Assembly: GCF_030272615.1 (NCBI RefSeq)
Contig: NC_081413.1
Coordinates: 22,880,501 to 22,944,500 of the forward strand
Origin: Cryptomeria japonica
Taxonomy: Eukaryota; Streptophyta; Pinopsida; Cupressales; Cupressaceae
DNA length: 64,000 bases
Direction of reading: 5' to 3'
In this document: positions 55,130 to 64,000 of the stretch, in pieces
Layout of the letters: every line of letters begins with the position of its first letter
Position numbering within the stretch: position 1 is the first letter of the stretch
The notes under the pieces: generated by a model
What the model was told of the DNA's origin: nothing
Databases searched by the model: none
Seen by the model: the letters and a program-made list of their open reading frames with translations, nothing else
Translations under genes and position numbers: made by a program

Positions 55130-56330
55130 TGTTACTACTTATCAAATTACCATTAGTTTTATATCCAAATTCATTCTATATACTCTAGTCAGTTACTACT
55201 ATCGAAATATTTAGTCAGAATGAACAGTCTAGTCAGTTATAGAAGGAAAACAGTCACAAAGCCCAGTATACACCGAGCTATCTACCGAGTGTTATTTCAT
55301 GTCTACCGAGCAGTATAGATAATAAACCGATTTGATATACACCAAGTGAAACGTGTTACCAGATTCATTGAACTTGGACACACATATGAAAATGTGTTAC
55401 AAGATCGAGGCACATAGAACTGTTATTGCATTGGAAATTGCACATAAAGATTTTGTATAATTTTGAGGTCATTTAACCAATGAAATATTTTGCATGGTTA
55501 TTCATTCGAGAAATCATGTTTGTAAGATCGAAGCAATGAATCAGATCACAGACATAAGAAATCTATTTATACAGCATGAATTTAGGGTTAAAGACATATG
55601 TGAATGAGAGAAATGTGTCTGCATATGTGTATGAAGCAAGACTTATGTGATACATGAGAAATCACAAAGTATTATGACTATTACAGAGACACAGAGGTCA
55701 CCGAGAAGGTTTTTAGAGAACAGTCAAAGAACAAAGTAAACAGAAGGGTTTACCGAGTTACTTTATGAGTTACCGAGGTATGCTATAGGCAAGGTAATCT
55801 TATTTTGAGCACATAGAATCTGCTATAGCATTTCAGATGTAAAGTTGTAGATATTTGTAAAGTCTTATTGTAATATTTTGAAGTTGTAAGAGAAACCTTT
55901 AACAGGGTAAAAGACTCTAATCAAGTCTATAAATTTTAAAGCCTCTAACTAGGTGCAACATTTATATAAAGTGTTGTAAAATCCTTTAGCAAGGTACATC
56001 TAACAGATCTTGTTACTCCTAATAGGGTAAGCTATCAGAAATAGCTAAATATGTAGCTCTAACCGAGCACTCTTTATTATTGTAGTAGTGAAGTTGTGGA
56101 TGCCATCCTCACCGCATTTTTTCTCTCTAACCAAGAGTTTCTGCATAACCAAAATATATGTGTTATGAAGTGAATCATGTATGATTGTTACTTATTTGTT
56201 TTAGCTTTATGTTATGTTACAACAGTTTTTGGTTTATGCACAACAGTAAAGATATTATTGATAAAAGGATTTGAAGTACTGATTCACCCCTCCCCTCTCA
56301 GTACATTAGCTTTTCATATTGGGCCTAACA
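55130..56330 (+). mobile_element. 3' LTR of the pol-less element
   Basis: 1201 bp, the same length as the 5' LTR; most differences I spotted are transitions. Confidence 0.93.
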
Positions 56331-56335
56331 AAATT

Positions 56336-56724
56336 AAGCTTGTGGGTTGTTTAATTTGGATTCATCATTTCAAATCTGATTATTCATTTAATTTAAAATG
56401 CCAATCTAGGGGGAAGATTCCATTGGAAATAAGGTAGAAAGCTAATTGATCATGACACTACTATTGGCAATAAAGACTATGATTGATCATGATAGTACTA
56501 TTGGCAATAAGGTAGAAAACTAAAAGGGGGGTGAATCGGCTTTCTCAAAATCTTTTCTTAACTCAAACACAATTTCAGATATGATAATTAATAGTGAAAG
56601 CATAAATTAACACCACATCAATAACACATATAAAACCAATATTTTTTATGTGGAAAACCCGGTCAAAGGAAAAACCATGGTGGGAACCTGTTGGCATTTG
56701 GCATTATAACAGACAATGGGAGAT
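56336..56724 (+). mobile_element. Remainder of gypsy leader, then copia 3'-end scraps
   Basis: Up to about 56450 the text fits continuation of the gypsy leader broken at 48236. Beyond it GTGGAAAACCCGGTCAAAGG and a TGTTGGCATTTGG...GGGAGAT piece at 56690-56724 look like fragments of a copia LTR and purine tract. No gene. Confidence 0.4.
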
Positions 56725-58215
56725 TGTTGGCATTTCAATAAGGATATTGAGAAGGTTGTTGATGACTATGGATATAACTGATTAAGGATGTTTACTATCT
56801 TAATATTATTATTTTGTCATTGATGTCAAGAAATTGATTTTCTAATTCAGTATGATGTTGCCATATCTTGAGAAGTATGATTTAATGAGTATAAAGATGT
56901 CGGTAAAAGACACAGAAAGAATATGATGAATAAGGGGATGAATAAGGTATTCAATGGGCAACTATTACCGAGTCAGACAATGATGAGATCATGATGTTTA
57001 GATTGTTTTAACATCATACATACGTTGTAAATTGTAAGGTTAATACTATACTATGTTACCGAGCAAAGAACCTAGTTGATAAACCCTAAGGTTATCGCTA
57101 TCGGTTAATGAAGGTGAAATGTCTACCGAGTGAAGTATAGTATTTACCGAGTTGTTATCGAGTTGTAACTGAGATGTAACAGAATACATTAAATGGTTAC
57201 ATGCGTTATTTAATGAAGGAAGTTGATGAGCTGGAACTGATTAAATGATTGGTATACCATACATGAAGTTTGTTAAAGAATCTATGGCAAAGGAAAATCG
57301 GCATGAAGTTCTACAGCGCAGATTGAACCGCATTACCCTAGCACAAGTTCCAAGAAATGTATGCCAGTTCCTAGGTGGGGTAAAACATTTTTTAGATTGA
57401 AGGATACATTGAACCTGGACAAGTTTGAAGATTTGATGGCTATGATTGATCATGGGAAATGTGATCAAAGAGATTAAGCGGGTAGCTAATTGTTTATAAA
57501 TAGGGAGTTGTTGATAAACAATGTATGCGGGCAAATGTATGCACAGGGATGCTACATAGTGATTATTGAGCACAAAACCTTGAAGACCTATTTGAATAAC
57601 AGAGTATAGAAGCCCAACAGATGGACAAGATTAGTTCTATGTCTAGATTTTATTGAGAAAATAAGAATCTTCTTTAGCATTTTAGATATGAAGTTGCAGA
57701 TAGATTTTTATTACTGTTATTTTGTGAAGTGACAGAAAATATCTTAACCAAGTGGACTTAACAGTCTTATTTGTAAAACCCTCTAGCAAGGTGACATTTT
57801 GATTGAGTGTTTGAAATCCTTTAACAAGGTCACTTCTAACAAGGTGAAGATCCTAACAGATCTGAGGGAAATCCCTTAACCGGGTCACATCTAGCAATGT
57901 GTTTGTAATCTTTAACAGGATTTGCTTTTAACCGAGCATACTCTAGAAGAGTATATTTCTTAGTGGGTCTAAAATCCCATAGTGGATTTTCCCTATTTGG
58001 GTTTCCACGTTAAATCTGGTGTTATGTGGTTTATGATGTTTATATGCTTTTGAGTTTGCATGTTTAGTATTTTTGGTTATATTACTGAAGTATATGTTAT
58101 CGAGGTTGAATCTGATGTTTTTATGGAAGATTAAGTTTGTATGATTCATTCCCCCCCCTCCCTCTCATCTTGTTGGCTATTGGATCTGTACTTACATTAA
58201 GTATCAAAACTATCA
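56725..58215 (+). mobile_element. 5' LTR of a Ty1/copia element
   Basis: Begins TGTTGGCATTTCAATAAGG, contains TTTTGTCATTGATGTCAAG and GGGTTTCCACGTTAAA, typical of this copia family, and ends AACTATCA before the primer site ATTGGAATCAGAGC (58216-58229). About 1491 bp. The other LTR is outside the window because the element is cut at 61574, so the left boundary rests on the TG motif and family resemblance. Confidence 0.65.
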
Positions 58216-58427
58216 ATTGGAATCAGAGCTTTGGACTCCGGAAGAAAAAATTTAAAGGTACTTGAGGCAAAGATCCAAAGATGTATAAGAAGGATGCACC
58301 GAAGCTGAACAAGTCAAGTTTCTCTACATGGTAGAAAAGGATAAAGCTGCACCTATCAGGAATTGGAGAATATGTTGTATATTATCTGGAGAATTATTTT
58401 ATCACACCGAGCACCTATCCATTAACT

Positions 58428-59238
58428 ATGGAAGAAATAAAGGCAAAGAAAGAACATATCCAAGCAATGATTGAAATAATATCTGCATTGACCGACTCAA
58501 AGTTTAATGATCTAGAAGGCTGCAATAATGCAAAGGCAATGTGGGACAAGCTCATATCTGTATATGGCGATGATGAACATGTTCAAAGAGAAAAAGTAGA
58601 TAGTCTAAGAGGACAACTTGAATCTATGAGGATGAATGAAGGTGAGAACATAACCTTGTATAGTACAAGACTAAAGGAGATTGTCAATCAAATCAAAGGA
58701 GCGGGTGGAACTATTGAAGAAAAGGATATAACAAGTAAGTTGTTAAGAACCCTTCTACCAGCTTATGCAATCCGAGACTCTGCAATCAATGAATTGAGGT
58801 CTATACCTAATATGCCAGTTTCTTTAGATGCTACTATTGGTAAGCTACATGCATTTGAGTTAAGTAACTTTCATAATAGTGGATCTTTGGTAAATAAAGT
58901 TGAATCTGCATTTAGTTCTTTTCATCTTGATGAATCTAATGATTACAATGAAAGAAAGCATAAGTACTCAGTAGAGCAAGTGAAATATTTCGCAAGAACA
59001 TGGAAGAAGTACACAAACTATATGAGGAAATCAGAAAGAAGGAAGAGTTTGAAGCACTATTAGCCAGAAGGTTACCCAAAGGCAAAGGTAAGTATAAAGG
59101 AAAACTACCTTTTAAATGTTTCAATTGTGATAAGATAGGACATATGGCTTCTAACTGTTCTGACAAAGATTCTACTGAAAAGAGAGATTACCTAGATGAC
59201 AGACAGAAAGACAATCATTACAGAGGACACTGAGACTT
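58428..59238 (+). pseudogene. Copia Gag (UBN2 type) with CCHC knuckle
   Basis: MEEIKAKKEHIQAMIEIISA starts a classic copia capsid domain: ISALTDSKFNDLEGCNNAKAMWDKL, REKVDSLRGQLESMRMNEGE and TLYSTRLKEIVNQIK. The frame shifts by one near 59000. In the new frame CFNCDKIGHMASNC (59114-59158) is the zinc knuckle, followed by a stop at 59231-59233. The protein would package the element RNA. In intact copia elements it is the N-terminal part of a single polyprotein with protease, integrase and RT. Confidence 0.9.
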
Positions 59239-59900
59239 CAGAAGAAGAGATAGAAAGACATGCTTAATAGCCGATGAGGAATCCAATGATGATAAATCAG
59301 ATGAAACTGATACAGAGGAAGTAGTTTATGTGGCTATCAAAGATGGATCAGATGAAGAAAGGTATGAAGAAAAAGCCCTAATATCTCACATAAATACTAA
59401 TGATTCTTGGATCCAAGATAGTGGATGCTCACATCACATGACAGGTGATAAACACAAGTTTGTTATGTTAGAATATTATGATGGAGGCTATGTAAGATTT
59501 GGTAATGATGCACCATGTCTAGTAAGAGGTAAAGGATCTATAAAACTTCTTGACAATGCAAAATACAATGATGTTTATTGGGTTGAAGGTTTGAAATACA
59601 ATTTGTTGAGTGTAGCACAGCTAAACAATACAGGTTACTGAATAGAATTTCAGAAAGGAATTGTCAAAGTTAATGACAAGCATGGAAAGTTAGCTACTAC
59701 CAGGACACAAGAAAAAGGTAATACATTTCACCTTGACTCAACTCAGAACAAGTGTCTATATGCAAAGATAGATGATACCTGGTTATGGCATAAAAGGTTT
59801 TGTCATATAAATTTTGATAATCTGATCAAAATAAGTAAGAAGCATCGAGTAAGAGGTCTATCGAGTCTTGAAAAAATTGAGAATCCTATGTGCTGAGGAT
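59239..59900 (+). pseudogene. Copia protease and pre-integrase region
   Basis: WIQDSGCSHHMTGDKHKF holds the copia protease active site DSG. VEGLKYNLLSVAQLNNTGY marks the end of the domain, followed by a TGA at 59639-59641. LWHKRFCHINFDNLIKISKK and CRMGK are the pre-integrase zinc-binding segment (H-x3-H...C-x2-C), in which the first Cys of the pair is next to a TGA (59894-59896). All in the same frame as the knuckle and integrase. Confidence 0.88.
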
Positions 59901-59905
59901 GTCGG

Positions 59906-60586
59906 ATGGGTAAAACGACAAGATCAAGCTTTACAAGTAAGTCTTACACCTCTAAGGGAATTTTAGATCTTGTGCATACTGATCTTTGTGGTCCTATGAA
60001 AGTTCAAAGTTATTATGGTGACAAATATTTCATATTATTTGTGGATGATTACTCAAGGATGATGTCAGTAATGTTTTTAAAAGAAAAATCAGAAGCTTTT
60101 CAAATGTTTAAATGGTACAAGGCAAGAGTTGAAAATGAAACAAGAAGACAACTGAAATATCTTAGATCAGATAGAGGAGGAGAGTTTACATCTGATGAGT
60201 TCAACTTATTCTGCAATGATCATGGTATTAAAAGACAAGTCTTTGCACCGAGAACTCCACAACAAAATGGAATAGCTGAGAGAAGAAACAGATCTATTGT
60301 GGATTGTGCCAGAACCCTGATGATTGAAAAGAAAGTGCCACAAACATTTTGGAGGGAAGCAATAAGCACAGTAGTTTACACCCTGAACCAAGTACAACTA
60401 AAGAAAGGTACTTTGAAGACACCCTATGAAATCTGGTATGACAAGAAACCTAATGTAAGTTATTTTAAAATCTTTGGAAGTAGATGCTATGTACACAAAG
60501 ATGATAGAAATGGCAAGTTTGATCAGAAAAGTGAAGAAGGAACATTTCTAGGTTATTTTCTAGAAGAAAAGCATTTAAATGTCTGA
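59906..60586 (+). pseudogene. Copia integrase core
   Basis: The D,D35E triad is present: HTDLCGPM (first Asp), RSDRGGEF (second Asp) and RTPQQNGIAERRNRS (Glu). The FILFVDDYSRM block and the later FKIFGSRCYVH and GTFLGYF blocks, which link integrase to RT, are all there. The frame shifts by one base near 60560, where the conserved text continues in another frame. Catalytic residues look intact; this is the best-preserved enzyme in the window. Confidence 0.92.
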
Positions 60587-61573
60587 TCAAATCATCTACC
60601 AATATAGTAGAAAGTGCAAATGTGAAAATTGATGAATTTGCAGAAAGAAATGATGAAGGAAATTCCAAAGAACTAGAAGATTATGATGAATTTGTCTATG
60701 TTCAACCGACAAGTCTTACCGAGAAAATTGTTGAAGAAAATATCCAGTTACCGAGTGATGAAGAAGATCATACAGAGCCTACCAAGCCTGTATTAGCCAA
60801 GTATGTCAGAAGAAATCATGCACCAAGTCAGATTATAGGAGATAAGGATGATCCAGTGATGACAAGGAATAAACTGAGACACAACACATGTCTAATATCT
60901 GAATTTGAACTGAGAATAGTGAAAGAGGCATTTAATAGTGAAGATTGGATAAATGCTATGACAGAAGAGATTGATCAAATCAAGAAGAATGACACATGGA
61001 CACTAATCCCAAGAACGAAGGACAAAAATGTAATCGGTACAAACTGGATTTTTAGAAACAAGCTAAATGAGAAAGGTGAGGTCATTCGAAATAAAGAAAG
61101 ACTAGTATGCAAAGGTTATGCTAAAGAAGAAGGAATTGATTATGGTGAAAATTTTGCACCTATGGCTAGACTTGAAGGAGTAAGAACATTGTTGGCATAT
61201 GCTACTTTCAAAAACTTCAAGGTATATCAATTGGATGTCAAATTTGCATTTCTGAATGGAATATTAGAAGAAGAAGTTTTTATTGAACAACCTGAAGGAT
61301 TTGTTGAAGACAAGAGTAAAGATCAGGTATGTAAATTGAACAAAGCATTATATGGTTTGAAACAAGCACCTAGAGCATGGTATGAAAGATTGCACTCTTT
61401 TTTGATTAAGACTGGTTTTATAAGGACAAGTGAGAACAGCAATATGTACATGAAGAACAATGAAAATGGAATACTAATCTCAGCCATATTTGTTGATGAT
61501 ATTATATTTTGTGGAAATGACTCTTTATGCAAGAACTTTGCAAATGAAATGAGCAAAGAATTTGAGACGTCAT
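60565..61573 (+). pseudogene. Copia reverse transcriptase (RVT_2), truncated by an LTR insertion
   Basis: WINAMTEEIDQIKKNDTWTL and VIGTNWIFRNKLNEKGEV open the RVT_2 domain. QLDVKFAFLNG has the first catalytic Asp; KLNKALYGLKQAPRAWYERL follows; FVDDIIFCGN (61489-61518) is the YVDD active site. The reading frame is open for over 300 codons and stops only where a gypsy LTR begins (61574), after MSKEFETS, so the thumb/connection and RNase H are missing. Before insertion this RT may have been coding-competent. Confidence 0.92.
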
Positions 61574-61745
61574 TGTAGCATCCTAAAATTGTGACACTTG
61601 CAATTTCGACTGCATTTGGGTCTTCACGATAGCGGCGCAACACTGAACCTGAATGGAGACCCGGAAACCTATTTACGACACCAAAAACTGCATTTTTCTG
61701 CACCTTGGCCTGATCCCTCCTTGCACCCTGCTATCCCGGGAGGTG

Positions 61746-61838
61746 GGACCATGGCGCCCAGCGCCCTGGTCCTTCAGGACTAGGGTGCCCAGTGCCCTGG
61801 TCCCCCAGGACCATGGCACCCAGCGCCCTGGTCCCTGG
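61746..61838. repeat. 31-bp tandem, self-complementary GC-rich repeats
   Basis: Three units of 31 bp (61746, 61777, 61808), consensus close to GGACCATGGCGCCCAGCGCC plus CTGGTCC. Each unit is nearly a palindrome (GGACCA...TGGTCC and GGCGC...GCGCC), so each can fold as a hairpin in DNA or RNA. Strikingly GC-rich against the AT-rich surroundings. Confidence 0.88.
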
Positions 61839-62019
61839 CCCTATTTTGGGTCCGGTCTCATTTTGGGCATCGGGTCTTGAAGTTTGCAAATTGGAAAATA
61901 TTGTTTCTAGGTCGGCCTAAGGTCAGGAAAATCAGTCTCTCAACCCTAATTGACAAGTATATAAACTACTTTTCCTCTCCTAGAAAGGGAGGAAGGAAAT
62001 AAGCAAGAGCAAGAGGCGT

Positions 62020-62075
62020 AAGGGATATTCAAATATTCAAACATTCAAACATTCAAGCATTCAAGTATTCCTTCA
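62020..62075. repeat. CATTCAA-type short repeats
   Basis: About five to six tandem 10-bp units with core AAACATTCAA/AAGCATTCAA just before the LTR's downstream half. Confidence 0.7.
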
Positions 62076-62848
62076 AGCAATTGAGCATTCTAAGTCTCCA
62101 TTCAAGGCTAGGTGTTGCATTCAAGACAAGGATTCAACCATTGAAGAGGAGATCACTTACAACACATAACATACAACATACATTACACCTTCGCATGTAA
62201 GAATACAAACATTCTTACAACAAGGTATCAGTACTTGTTTACATTACAAACATTTACATTTACAACATTCTCATTTCCTGGTTAATTCCAAAACCGGGGT
62301 TTGACCTAAAGGCAAACCCCTAATCCCTAACCCCCCAATCGTCCTCTCTTTTCTGTGTGTAGGTTGCAGGTACGTGGTTTTAATTGAAGATCTGGAATCC
62401 TTGTGCAGAGACGAACAGGTCCCCCTTCGTTTCGCGGATTTTTCGGAGGACCGTGTGCACGCCGGGCGCCATCGTCCTGTCAACTTTTGCTCAAATTTGC
62501 AGAACAACATCATCTCAATATTTTATTGCTAATTCCAGGTCTGCAGCTTCATCCCATATCCCTATCTCTATTTACAAGCGAATCTTTCTTGCTTCTACAT
62601 GCATTCTTAGTTCAATCATCCTATCTATATTCTTTACAAAAGAGGGTATCCTTGCTATCACAACCCTTGAAACTCATTTAGAACCCAATCCTGCATTGTG
62701 TGGGATTGGATCTTGTGGGTTTCAACTCCTCTTTTGAATGTAAAGTCTCTCCTAAGTGAAAACCATCAACCCTAGTGACTCTCCCTTCTCTCTCCTTGGA
62801 GTTGGGGAGGGGAGAACAACTAGGGTTCGATTTTTCTGCTTTACATTT

Positions 62849-62867
62849 TGGTGAACCCGACGTGAAC
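62849..62867 (+). other. Primer-binding site of the 61574 gypsy element
   Basis: TGGTGAACCCGACGTGAAC three bases after the LTR end. tRNA not assigned. Confidence 0.65.
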
Positions 62868-64000
62868 ATCCTCATTCTGATTATTCATGGTTAGATCTAA
62901 AAATTTTTCTTTCCTAATTATATTTCCATGTTTGATCTTTTGCAAATTTTAGAGGTTGATTGCATAAAAACCCTAAAATTTTCTTTTTAAGTAATTAAAC
63001 TTGTGAAATGTTTAATTGTTAATGCTTGTTTCAGATCTACCCTTCTATTGCAAATTGTCAATTCATATTTGTGCTTTAATTCTGAAAATTAAGTGGTTAA
63101 ATGTCAAAACCCTAGTTTTTAAAACCTTCTTGATTCAACCTTTGACTGATAATTTCACTAATCAAAACACTTCCAAATCGGCTGTAACTTTGGATTCCAC
63201 AATAAAATCACAATATCTTTCATCCCTGAAAATTTGGAAAAAAGTTGTGAGGACCGTGTGCACCCCGAGCACCCTCATCCTCGACATTTTTTCCAAAATT
63301 TCGGGAGCTAGATCTTACTGTATTTTTCTGGTAAAATCTAGAATTTTGGCTAATTTTGTCAATTCTAACACTTTCAAAATTAAAGTCAAAGTTGGTTTAG
63401 TTATTGCTAGGATTAAGGCTTATCATCATTCAAAAAATTGTTGAAATTGAAATTCATATCAAAATTGTGTTTCTTACAGTCCTAAATCTGAAAAGTGTGT
63501 TGGCATTCATTTGAAATTTCAGTGTTTTATTCAAATTTTTGTAGTTTGTGACTTTTGAAATTAAGTGTTTAATTGCAACAACTTTGATTTCCACTTTCAA
63601 ATTCGAATTTTGCATGAAATCGAGTCAAATTTTAAATTTCAAAGCCTGCATTGCTTTCAGTACTTCTTCTAAAATCATAAAATTCAAAATTTTAGTTTCC
63701 CCCTCTTTTTCAAAATTCAAATTTTACATTTTTCAACAATCTTGGTAGGGTTCAATTTTGAGATTGCAACTTTAATTTGGCCTATCTACAGATCGTAAAA
63801 TCACTCAATTTTTTCAGATTAGCTTTAAAATCATCATAACTTTCATCCCTGAAAATTTTGAAAAAAGTTGCGAGGACCGTGTGCACTTCGTTCGCCACGG
63901 TCCCGGACATTTTTTCCAAAATTTTGGGAGATTGTCCTGATTGCATTTAACAGCTTAAATCTAGGAGATTGGCTAGTTTTATTGAAATTTTCTACCTCTA
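62868..64000 (+). mobile_element. Gypsy leader with repeated hairpin modules
   Basis: No ORF with similarity before the window ends. Two long modules (about 63200-63330 and 63830-63945) share CATCCCTGAAAATTT, GAGGACCGTGTGCAC and ACATTTTTTCCAAAATTT; the outer parts are complementary, forming roughly 25-30-bp imperfect hairpins. Gag is expected beyond the edge. Confidence 0.75.

Larger units (their letters stand above)
48237..56330 (+). mobile_element. Complete pol-less LTR retrotransposon with Gag and a long extra ORF
   Basis: 8094 bp between perfect AAATT target duplications (48232-48236 and 56331-56335). LTRs of 1201 bp each, an initiator-Met-type primer site, a purine tract, a multi-knuckle Gag-like ORF (49500-50786) and a roughly 1100-codon second ORF (51404-54762). 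I found no protease, integrase, RT or RNase H motif in any frame of the 5.7-kb interior. It must be mobilised in trans, most likely by a copia-type partner judging from its primer site and LTR ends. The LTRs differ by several percent by eye. Confidence 0.93.
61574..62845 (+). mobile_element. 5' LTR of a Ty3/gypsy element inserted in the copia RT
   Basis: 1272 bp, starts TGTAGCATCC and ends CTGCTTTACA, followed by the primer site at 62849. Same family as 17498 and 46521 (shares GACTGCATTTGGGTCTTC and the TTACATTTTGGTGA end). Contains a GC-rich 31-bp palindromic repeat (61746-61838) and CATTCAA repeats (62020-62070). The right half of the element is outside the window. Confidence 0.85.

Overview
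This 64-kb window looks like repeat-dominated nuclear DNA from a large-genome seed plant. The AT-rich sequence, slowly decaying nested LTR retrotransposons and Cupressales-like flavour of the copia/gypsy proteins make a conifer my best guess, but that is inference. I see no intact host gene. The only candidate host locus is a broken coiled-coil repeat gene on the minus strand (about 31.2-33.1 kb). Nearly everything else is a mobile element or a fragment of one, usually interrupted by stops and frameshifts.

Layout. 0.6-4.2 kb: 3' part of a minus-strand Ty3/gypsy Tat-type element (LTR, polypurine tract, 36-bp tandem repeats, antisense plant-mobile-domain ORF). 4.2-10.1 kb: a minus-strand LINE (ORF1, endonuclease, RT, zinc-binding tail). 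10.2-18.3 kb: block A, made of a plus-strand LINE (B1), a TRIM with a tRNA-like sequence in its LTRs, a copia LTR plus gag start, and a gypsy LTR carrying a second TRIM. 18.3-20.0 kb: a Tat gag scrap and featureless DNA. 20.0-30.9 kb: a complete but internally deleted Tat element on the minus strand, with LTRs and a GATAC target duplication. 30.9-33.1 kb: the coiled-coil locus. 33.3-48.2 kb: block B, a collinear second copy of block A with a longer LINE (B2), a solo LTR and other insertions.

48.2-56.3 kb: a complete LTR element with 1201-bp LTRs and an AAATT target duplication. It encodes a Gag-like protein with five zinc knuckles and a very long second ORF of unknown function, but no recognisable polymerase. 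It sits inside the leader of a gypsy element. 56.7-61.6 kb: a Ty1/copia element (LTR, gag, protease, integrase, RT) cut inside RT by another gypsy LTR (61574-62845), whose leader runs off the window.

How it fits together: autonomous families (copia, gypsy, LINE) have left damaged copies, and several elements lack their own enzymes (two TRIM families, the deleted Tat element, the pol-less element, a MITE), so they must have been moved in trans. Most stop codons inside the elements can be explained by single C-to-T or G-to-A changes, as expected for methylated, silenced DNA. The most novel items are the TRIM with a 72-nt tRNA-like cloverleaf inside each LTR, and the pol-less LTR element with five zinc knuckles and a roughly 1100-codon extra ORF.
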